Below are positions 58,591-64,000 of a stretch of 64,000 nucleotides of DNA, in pieces. The notes beneath the pieces were generated by a model. It searched no databases. It was not told the DNA's origin and was given only the letters and a program-made list of their open reading frames with translations. The DNA is from Pseudomonas sp. BGI-2 (GTDB lineage: Bacteria > Pseudomonadota > Gammaproteobacteria > Pseudomonadales > Pseudomonadaceae), in contig NZ_SISB01000006.1 of assembly GCF_004310295.1 (NCBI RefSeq), positions 110,821-174,820 on the forward strand. Direction: 5' to 3'. Made by a program: the position numbers and the translations under genes. Each line of letters begins with the position of its first letter. The stretch's first letter is position 1.

Positions 58591-60440
58591 TCAGATCATG
58601 CCGTAATACGATAGGAGCGCTGATGAGCCTTTGCCTGTGCGCAGCGCTGGCCGCGTGCAGTTCGGCGCAAGTCGCCAAGCAGGAGGGGACCGACCTGATG
58701 GCGTCGGGGCAGTATGAAGCCGGCCTGGCCCGTATCGAGGAAGGGCTCAAGGAAAACCCTCGCAACACCGAACTGCACCTCGCCCTGACCAGCGGCCGTG
58801 CCCGTGCCGTGACGGCGTTGTTGACCCAAGGCGACATGGATCGCGCCCAGCGTGATTTCGCGTCGGCACGCATGGCGTATAGCCGGGTGTTGACCATCGA
58901 ACCCAACAACCGTCGGGCCCAGGACTCCCTGCGCCAACTCGAACACATGCGCAGTCTGGATGACAAACTCGAACTGGCCCGGGGCGACCTGCGTCGCGGC
59001 GATATCTACGGCGCCGACCGCCAGGTCAAACAGATCCTCGAACTGGACCCCAAGAATGAAGGCGCCCTGGCGCTGCAAAGCAATATCCGTCTGGTGCAAA
59101 GCCGCAACGTGATTCCTTATCCGCAACTGCGCACCCGTCTCGACCGGCCGGTGACCCTGGAGTTTCGCGATGCCAACCTGAAAACCATCTTCGAAGTGCT
59201 GTCCCAGGTCGCCGGATTGAACTTCATCTTCGACAAGGACCTGCGCCCGGACATGAAAGCCACCATCTTCGTGCGTGATGTGCGGATCGAAGACGCCGTG
59301 GAACTGCTGCTGCAACAGAACCAGCTGCATCAGAAGGTGGTGAACGAAAACACCTTGCTGATCTACCCCGACTCACCGCAGAAGCTCAAGGATTATCAAG
59401 AGCTGGTGATGCGCACCTTTTACCTGACCAGCATCGATGCCAACACCGCACTGAACATGATCAAAACCATGCTCAAGACTCGTGACGTGTTCGTCGATGA
59501 ACGCCTCAACACCCTGACCATGCGCGACACCGAAGACGCCGTGCGCATGGCCGAAAAACTCCTGCAATCCCAAGACCAGTCCAACCCGGAAGTGGTGTTG
59601 GAAGTGGAGGTGATGGAAGTCGCCACTCAACGCATTCTGGACCTTGGGCTGCAATGGCCGAACACCTTCGGCGTGGTCAACAGCGACGGTTCGGCGGTGA
59701 CCCTGCTCGATCAACTCAAAGGCATCAACTCCAGCCGGATCACCATTTCGCCGTCGCCCCAGGCCAAGATCAACGCCCAGGACAACGACATCAATACCCT
59801 GGCCAGCCCGGTGATCCGCGTCAGCAACCGTGAGCAGGCGCGTATCCACATCGGTCAGCGTGTGCCGATCATCAGCGCCACTTCGGTGCCGTCGACCCAG
59901 GGTCCGGTCATCACTGAAAGCGTCACTTACCTGGACGTCGGTCTGAAGCTTGAAGTGCAACCGACCGTGCACCTGAACAATGAAGTGGCAATCAAGATCG
60001 CCCTGGAAGTCAGTAACGCCACGCCGCTGGAGCCGACCCGCCAAGGCACGATTCCGGTTCAGGTCGACACCCGAAACGCCCAGACCACCCTGCGTTTGCA
60101 TGACGGTGAAACTCAAGTGTTGGCCGGTCTGATGCGCGATGACCATGGTGCCACGGGCAACAAGATTCCGGGGCTTGGCGACATCCCCGGTCTTGGCCGT
60201 TTGTTCGGCAGCAACAAGGACACCGTCGGCAAGTCGGAACTGGTGCTCTCCATCACCCCACGCATCGTGCGCAACCTGCCGTACCAGAGCCCTTCGGACA
60301 TGGAATTCCCAACCGGTACCGAAACCAGCATGCACATCCAGGCGCCTGACCGTCGGATGCAACCGCCGATTCAGAATGAGCACATCGATCGGCCGCCGGT
60401 AGCGTCCACTTCCACCCCTGTTGTCGTCGAGAAGCCTTGA
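58587..60440 (+). CDS. gspD: Secretin, outer-membrane channel (GspD/MshL-like)
   Basis: A 617-residue lipoprotein secretin. Lipobox LAAC with Cys24; TPR-like N-terminal region (about 40-150: ASGQYEAGLARIEEGLKENP); STN domain (VTLEFRDANLKTIFEVLSQV, LNFIFDKDLRPDMKATIFVR); N-domain (YLTSIDANTALNMIKTMLKT, VFVDERLNTLTMRDTEDAVR); C-terminal secretin domain (EVVLEVEVMEVATQRILDLG, NREQARIHIGQRVPIISATS, TLRLHDGETQVLAGLMRDDH, IPGLGDIPGLGRLFGSNKDT). The TPR-lipoprotein N terminus is closer to MSHA-type than classical GspD. It forms the exit pore. Confidence 0.94.
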   Translation: MIRSCRNTIGALMSLCLCAALAACSSAQVAKQEGTDLMASGQYEAGLARIEEGLKENPRNTELHLALTSGRARAVTALLTQGDMDRAQRDFASARMAYSRVLTIEPNNRRAQDSLRQLEHMRSLDDKLELARGDLRRGDIYGADRQVKQILELDPKNEGALALQSNIRLVQSRNVIPYPQLRTRLDRPVTLEFRDANLKTIFEVLSQVAGLNFIFDKDLRPDMKATIFVRDVRIEDAVELLLQQNQLHQKVVNENTLLIYPDSPQKLKDYQELVMRTFYLTSIDANTALNMIKTMLKTRDVFVDERLNTLTMRDTEDAVRMAEKLLQSQDQSNPEVVLEVEVMEVATQRILDLGLQWPNTFGVVNSDGSAVTLLDQLKGINSSRITISPSPQAKINAQDNDINTLASPVIRVSNREQARIHIGQRVPIISATSVPSTQGPVITESVTYLDVGLKLEVQPTVHLNNEVAIKIALEVSNATPLEPTRQGTIPVQVDTRNAQTTLRLHDGETQVLAGLMRDDHGATGNKIPGLGDIPGLGRLFGSNKDTVGKSELVLSITPRIVRNLPYQSPSDMEFPTGTETSMHIQAPDRRMQPPIQNEHIDRPPVASTSTPVVVEKP

Positions 60441-60442
60441 TC

Positions 60443-60916
60443 ATGAACGCCTCGCAACGTGGTTTTACCTTGATCGAAGTGGTGGTGACGCTGGCCCTGA
60501 TCGGCCTGCTGGCCGGCATGGCCGCGCCGCTGACCGAGACCGTGGTGCGCCGGGGCAAAGAGCAGGAATTGCGCGCAGCGCTGTACCAGATCCGCGACGC
60601 CATCGACGCCTACAAACGCGCCTTCGACGCCGGTTACATCGAGAAGTCGCTGAACAGCAGCGGCTATCCACCGAGCCTGCAAGTGCTGGTGGAAGGCGTG
60701 CGTGATGTGCGCAGCGCCAAGGGGGCCAAGTTCTACTTTTTACGCCGTGTACCCCATGACCCGCTGACGCCGGTCAAGCGTGACGACGACGGTGGCTGGG
60801 GCTTGCGCTCTTACGACAGTACGGCTCAAAACCCGCGGGATGGCGAAGACGTTTTCGACGTTTACTCCCATGCACGCGGCAAGGGTCTCAACGGCATTGC
60901 CTACCGGGAGTGGTGA
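60443..60916 (+). CDS. Pseudopilin (GspG/PulG-type)
   Basis: A 157-residue pseudopilin with MNASQRG-FTLIEVVVTLALIGLLAGM, Glu at +5. The body is YQIRDAIDAYKRAFDAGYIE, SSGYPPSLQVLVEGVRDVRS, FYFLRRVPHDPLTPVKR; the 'RRVP.DP' replaces 'LP.DPWG' of GspG. ATG at 60443 follows the secretin stop by two bases. It is a minor or second major pseudopilin. Confidence 0.9.
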   Translation: MNASQRGFTLIEVVVTLALIGLLAGMAAPLTETVVRRGKEQELRAALYQIRDAIDAYKRAFDAGYIEKSLNSSGYPPSLQVLVEGVRDVRSAKGAKFYFLRRVPHDPLTPVKRDDDGGWGLRSYDSTAQNPRDGEDVFDVYSHARGKGLNGIAYREW

Positions 60917-60919
60917 AAC

Positions 60920-61294
60920 ATGCGTCGGGAAAAGGGTTTTACCCTGCTGGAACTGATGGTGGTCATGGCAATCATCGCGACCCTGATGACCATCGCCTTG
61001 CCACGCTATTTCAACAGCCTCGAAGCCTCGAAAGAAACCACGCTGCGCCAGAGCCTGTCGGCCATGCGCGAAGCACTGGATCACTACTACGGCGACACCG
61101 GACGCTATCCCGATTCTCTGGAGCAACTGGTGGAACAGCGTTACCTGCGCAATCCGCCGATGGACCCGATTGCTGAACGCAAGGACCTCTGGGTGCTGGT
61201 CGCGCCACCTGACGGCGTACCGGGCGGGGTCGCCGATATCAAAAGCGGATCCACAGGGAGGGCGCGTGATGGCAGCCTTTATTCCGAGTGGTAA
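60920..61294 (+). CDS. Pseudopilin (GspG-type, short)
   Basis: A 124-residue pseudopilin: MRREKG-FTLLELMVVMAIIATLMTIA with Glu +5, then YYGDTGRYPDSLEQLVEQRY and NPPMDPIAERKDLWVLVAPP. It is shorter than GspG. It starts three bases after the previous stop and overlaps the next gene by 26 bases. Confidence 0.9.
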   Translation: MRREKGFTLLELMVVMAIIATLMTIALPRYFNSLEASKETTLRQSLSAMREALDHYYGDTGRYPDSLEQLVEQRYLRNPPMDPIAERKDLWVLVAPPDGVPGGVADIKSGSTGRARDGSLYSEW

Positions 61295-61808
61295 GCCCGC
61301 CAACGAGGCCGGGTTCACTTACCTGGGCGTGCTGTTTCTGATCATGGTGATGGGCATGGGCCTGGCCAGTGCCGGCGAGTTGTGGTCGACCGCCTCGCGT
61401 CGTGATCGCGAACGCCAATTGCTGTGGGTCGGCACTCAATATGCCCAGGCCTTGCGCAGTTATTACCGCAGTTCGCCAGGCCTGGCGCAGTACCCGAAAG
61501 AGCTTGAAGACTTGTTGCAGGACGAGCGTTTTCCGACGGCCAAACATCATATTCGCCAGCTGTACCCGGACCCGATCGGGGGGGGTGAATGGACCCTGAT
61601 GCGCGGGTTCGACGGGCGCATCACCGGCCTCAACAGTCCTTCCACGGACCTGCCGCTGAAGCAGTCGGACTTCCCCAGCCAGTGGTCGGACTTCACCGGC
61701 ATGGCGAGCTACAAGGACTGGCAGTTCGTGGCCGAGAAAGCTTTCCTCGATGGCGCCTCGGGCCCGGCGAACAGCCACTCCGCAGGGTCTCAGGCGGTGA
61801 CGCCATGA
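61269..61808 (+). CDS. Pseudopilin-like protein without Glu+5
   Basis: A 179-residue protein with leader ...KPANEAG-FTYLGVLFLIMVMGMGLA. The prepilin-type Gly-Phe junction is present, but position +5 is Gly, not Glu, as in the tip subunit GspK. The body (LLWVGTQYAQALRSYYRSSP, LYPDPIGGGEWTLMRGFDGR) is of the pseudopilin 'DP..G' type. GGAGG is seven bases before ATG 61269. It may cap the pseudopilus tip. The stop overlaps the csgE start. Confidence 0.85.
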   Translation: MAAFIPSGKPANEAGFTYLGVLFLIMVMGMGLASAGELWSTASRRDRERQLLWVGTQYAQALRSYYRSSPGLAQYPKELEDLLQDERFPTAKHHIRQLYPDPIGGGEWTLMRGFDGRITGLNSPSTDLPLKQSDFPSQWSDFTGMASYKDWQFVAEKAFLDGASGPANSHSAGSQAVTP

Positions 61809-62197
61809 ACCGCCAATGGTTGTCGGCCCTGATCCTCGCCTGCGTGGCGATGTTCGCGAACGCTAGCGAGGAAGACGAAATGAAGGGTTTTATCGTCGAT
61901 GACACGATCTCGCACATCGGCCACGACTTTTACTACTCGTTCAGTGAACGCCTGCGCGCCACCAGCCCAATGGATTTCAACCTGGTGGTGCGCGAGCGAC
62001 CTTCGGCACGCTGGGGCAGCCTGGTGACCGTGGAATATCAGCAGCGACTGGTTTATCGGCGCTTCCTGCCACCGAACACCGTGGAACTCAAGGACGAGGC
62101 CTATGACGCCGCCGACTGGGTTCGCGGGCAGATTGTCCAGCGCAAGCTGGAAGCCTTGTTGCAGGACACTACGGACCTTGAGAGGGACGAATTATGA
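61805..62197 (+). CDS. csgE: Curli assembly factor CsgE
   Basis: A 130-residue periplasmic protein, close to E. coli CsgE in length. Signal peptide MNRQWLSALILACVAMFANA; mature part MKGFIVDDTISHIGHDFYYS, RERPSARWGSLVTVEYQQRL, VYRRFLPPNTVELKDEAYDA and QIVQRKLEALL are the family motifs. CsgE caps the CsgG pore and brings substrate. The ATGA overlap links it to the pseudopilin gene, so it is in the secretion operon. Confidence 0.93.
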   Translation: MNRQWLSALILACVAMFANASEEDEMKGFIVDDTISHIGHDFYYSFSERLRATSPMDFNLVVRERPSARWGSLVTVEYQQRLVYRRFLPPNTVELKDEAYDAADWVRGQIVQRKLEALLQDTTDLERDEL

Positions 62198-62613
62198 AAA
62201 CGAAAACAGTCTCACGGAACCTCGGGCTCTGGTTGATCGGGCTGGGAAGTTGCAGCCTGGTGCACGCCACGGAGCTGGTTTACACGCCCATCAACCCCTC
62301 GTTCGGCGGCAATCCGTTGAACGGCACCTGGTTGCTGAACAACGCCCAGGCGCAAAACGATTACGACGATCCCGACCTGAAAAACCGCACCTCGGTGGCC
62401 GGGACTTCGGCCCTTGAACGCTTCACCAGCCAGTTGCAATCGCGGTTGCTGGGGCAGTTGCTGGACAACATCTCCACGGGCAATACCGGGAGCCTGTCCA
62501 CCGACGCTTTTATCGTCAACGTCGTCGACGACTCCGGTGCACTGACCATTGAAGTGACCGACCGAGCGACCGGTGAAATTTCGGAAATCCAGGTGAATGG
62601 CCTAGCCCCTTGA
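62194..62613 (+). CDS. csgF: Curli assembly factor CsgF
   Basis: A 139-residue protein, standard length. Signal region up to HATELVYTPINPSFGGNPLN, the N-terminal constriction motif that inserts into CsgG; then ALERFTSQLQSRLLGQLLDN and SLSTDAFIVNVVDDSGALTI, with EIQVNGLAP at the end. CsgF sits at the outer mouth of CsgG. Overlaps csgE by four bases. Confidence 0.95.
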   Translation: MKTKTVSRNLGLWLIGLGSCSLVHATELVYTPINPSFGGNPLNGTWLLNNAQAQNDYDDPDLKNRTSVAGTSALERFTSQLQSRLLGQLLDNISTGNTGSLSTDAFIVNVVDDSGALTIEVTDRATGEISEIQVNGLAP

Positions 62614-62644
62614 AGGGGATTCGGGACGAGGGGGAGAGACGGAC

Positions 62645-63511
62645 ATGAAAAAAATAATAGCGCTGGGGTTGATGTTGGCGGCATTGCAAGGGTGCAGTTT
62701 GCGCGAGAATGTGGGGGCCGAGCAGGACACCGAGTCGCCGACCCTGACCCCTCGGGCGTCGACCTATTACGACTTGATCAACATGCCACGACCCAAGGGC
62801 CGGTTGATGGCGGTGGTGTACGGCTTCCGGGACCAGACCGGGCAGTACAAACCGACCCCGGCCAGTTCGTTCTCGACCAGCGTGACCCAGGGCGCGGCGA
62901 GTATGTTGATGGATGCGTTGCAGGCCAGTGGCTGGTTTGTGGTGCTGGAACGTGAAGGGCTGCAGAACCTGCTGACCGAGCGCAAGATCATCCGCGCCTC
63001 GCAGAAGAAGCCCAATACGCCGGTGAATATTCAGGGCGAGCTGCCACCGTTGCAGGCGGCGAATCTGATGCTGGAAGGCGGGATCATTGCCTATGACACC
63101 AACGTGCGCAGCGGCGGGGAAGGGGCGCGGTATCTGGGGATCGATATTTCCCGGGAGTATCGGGTGGACCAGGTGTCGGTGAACCTTCGTGCGGTGGATG
63201 TACGCAGTGGGCAGGTGCTGGCGAATGTGATGACCAGCAAGACGATTTACTCGGTGGGCCGCAGTGCCGGGGTGTTCAAGTTTATCGAGTTCAAGAAGTT
63301 GCTTGAGGCTGAGGTCGGGTACACCACGAACGAGCCGGCGCAGTTGTGTGTGTTGTCGGCGATCGAGTCGGCCGTCGGGCACCTGTTGGCCCAGGGGATT
63401 GAGCGGAATTTGTGGCAGGTGGCCGGGGATAATTCTTCGCCTGTTAACAATGCGACGCTGGATCGTTACCTGACCCAGAACAAGGTTGTGCCTGAGGGTG
63501 AGGAAGAGTGA
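62645..63511 (+). CDS. csgG: Curli secretion channel CsgG
   Basis: A 288-residue outer-membrane lipoprotein pore. Signal MKKIIALGLMLAALQGC with lipidated Cys17. Domain features are VVYGFRDQTGQYKPTPASSF, FVVLEREGLQNLLTERKIIR, LEGGIIAYDTNVRSGGEGAR, VSVNLRAVDVRSGQVLANVM and KTIYSVGRSAGVFKFIEFKK, covering the beta-hairpin and periplasmic parts of CsgG. Slightly longer than E. coli CsgG (277). GGGGAGAG lies before the ATG. Last gene of the operon. No csgA or csgB substrate gene is seen in the window. Confidence 0.95.
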   Translation: MKKIIALGLMLAALQGCSLRENVGAEQDTESPTLTPRASTYYDLINMPRPKGRLMAVVYGFRDQTGQYKPTPASSFSTSVTQGAASMLMDALQASGWFVVLEREGLQNLLTERKIIRASQKKPNTPVNIQGELPPLQAANLMLEGGIIAYDTNVRSGGEGARYLGIDISREYRVDQVSVNLRAVDVRSGQVLANVMTSKTIYSVGRSAGVFKFIEFKKLLEAEVGYTTNEPAQLCVLSAIESAVGHLLAQGIERNLWQVAGDNSSPVNNATLDRYLTQNKVVPEGEEE

Positions 63512-63516
63512 GCCGA

Positions 63517-63587
63517 GGCGGCCTTCGGGCCGACCTGGCTTTACCTTCGATCTGAAGCTCTTGACCTTGGCGGCCTTCGGGCCGACC
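63517..63587 (+). repeat. 19-bp direct repeat pair
   Basis: GGCGGCCTTCGGGCCGACC occurs at 63517-63535 and 63569-63587. Each copy contains the hairpin GGCC-TTCG-GGCC. Confidence 0.85.
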
Positions 63588-63606
63588 AGGTTCCCCCTGA
63601 TGCACC

Positions 63607-63810
63607 CGGTCCCCTGTAGGAGCGAGGCTTGCCCGCGAAGGCGGCCTGACAGCCGGCCGATCTCCCCACAGATGTACCCAGTCCAACTGTGGGAGCTGGC
63701 TTGCCTGCGAATGCGGCCTGACAGCCGACCAATCTCCCTCAGATGTGCCCCGTCCAACTGTGGGAGCGAGCCTGCTCGCGATAGCGGCCTAGTAGCCGAC
63801 CAATCTCTTT
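63607..63810. repeat. Three tandem REP-containing units
   Basis: Units of about 80-85 bases each start with CTGTAGGAGCGAGGCTTG or CTGTGGGAGCNNGCNTGC, continue CGCGAA(G/T)GCGGCCTGACAGCC, then GACCAATCTCC and CAGATGTNCCC. The copies differ by a few bases. Confidence 0.85.
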
Positions 63811-63875
63811 CAGGTGTACATATCCATTCCTGCGGTAACGGCCACTTATGGTTTCGCCCTTACGGCGAGTCCCTT

Positions 63876-64000
63876 GTGCGCCCAGCATGGGCGCCATCCT
63901 AGAGGTGAAAGTCCTCTCTTGAGCTGGCCACAGCGAATGAAGCGAAGCGCAACTGCATGAGGGCGACCGAGTGTGGGAAGGAAGCGTGGAACGTAAACCG
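63876..64000 (+). mobile_element. Group II intron, 5' end (continues beyond window)
   Basis: GTGCGCCCAGCATGGGCG at 63876 is a bacterial group II intron start (GUGYG consensus). It is followed by the domain I sequence AGAGGTGAAAGTCCTCT and later GCGACCGAGTGTGGGAAG. The reverse-transcriptase ORF and 3' end are out of the window. The 5' flank ACGGCGAGTCCCTT would be the exon/intron-binding region. Confidence 0.8.

Overview
The window looks like a chromosomal segment of a fluorescens-type Pseudomonas. The evidence is GC-rich coding DNA, typical Pseudomonas families (DUF6124 protein, GbdR/OruR-type AraC regulator, pirin, MnxG manganese oxidase) and many short palindromic intergenic repeats of the 'tgtgggagcgagcttgctcgcg' class that Pseudomonas genomes carry. 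This is inference from content; no database search was possible.

Region 1 (1-14382) is the late-gene end of a podovirus-like prophage. It has an SU10-type major capsid protein, a head-tail adaptor, a tail hub-like protein, four virion/ejection proteins, a tail fibre with two small partners, a GH19 endolysin and an Rz/Rz1 spanin pair with Rz1 nested inside Rz. Small minus-strand accessory genes follow, and the prophage ends at the 3' half of a tRNA-Pro(GGG)-like gene that marks an attachment site.

Region 2 (14.4-31 kb) is accessory chromosome. It carries a lambda-type PPP phosphatase, a decayed HExxH metallopeptidase next to a metallo-beta-lactamase-fold protein, a 40% methionine/16-cysteine protein, a frameshifted XRE-cupin regulator, a TOBE molbindin, an orphan substrate-binding protein followed by RtcB, a frameshifted HipA-like kinase with an unknown partner, a TetR/3-hydroxybutyryl-CoA dehydrogenase/AraC group and a DUF6124 gene with a long leader.

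Region 3 (31-39 kb) holds an ABC exporter, an alpha/beta hydrolase, a quinone oxidoreductase between two gene remnants (deoC 3' end, YbfB/YjiJ-type MFS), a LysR regulator, a pirin, dense palindromic repeats and a secreted His/Asp-rich 12-residue-repeat protein.

Region 4 (39.1-63.5 kb) is the most interesting part. It contains GspF and GspG, a lytic transglycosylase, the 1947-residue multicopper oxidase MnxG, a beta-propeller protein, two SCO1-like copper chaperones, a cytochrome c/type-1 periplasmic-binding fusion and a PpiC isomerase. These are followed by a receiver-only response regulator, a second set of T2SS/type-IV-pilus-like genes (GspE ATPase, PilM/N/O/P-like proteins, secretin, three pseudopilins) and finally csgE, csgF and csgG. 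No csgA or csgB is visible. Sigma-54 (-24/-12) promoters and TGGGG/CCCCA inverted-repeat sites precede the transglycosylase, mnxG and the response regulator. I infer one co-regulated system that makes, copper-loads and exports a giant manganese oxidase, with curli-type secretion parts joined to a T2SS-like machine.

The right edge (63.6-64 kb) has three tandem palindromic repeats and the 5' end of a group II intron running out of the window.
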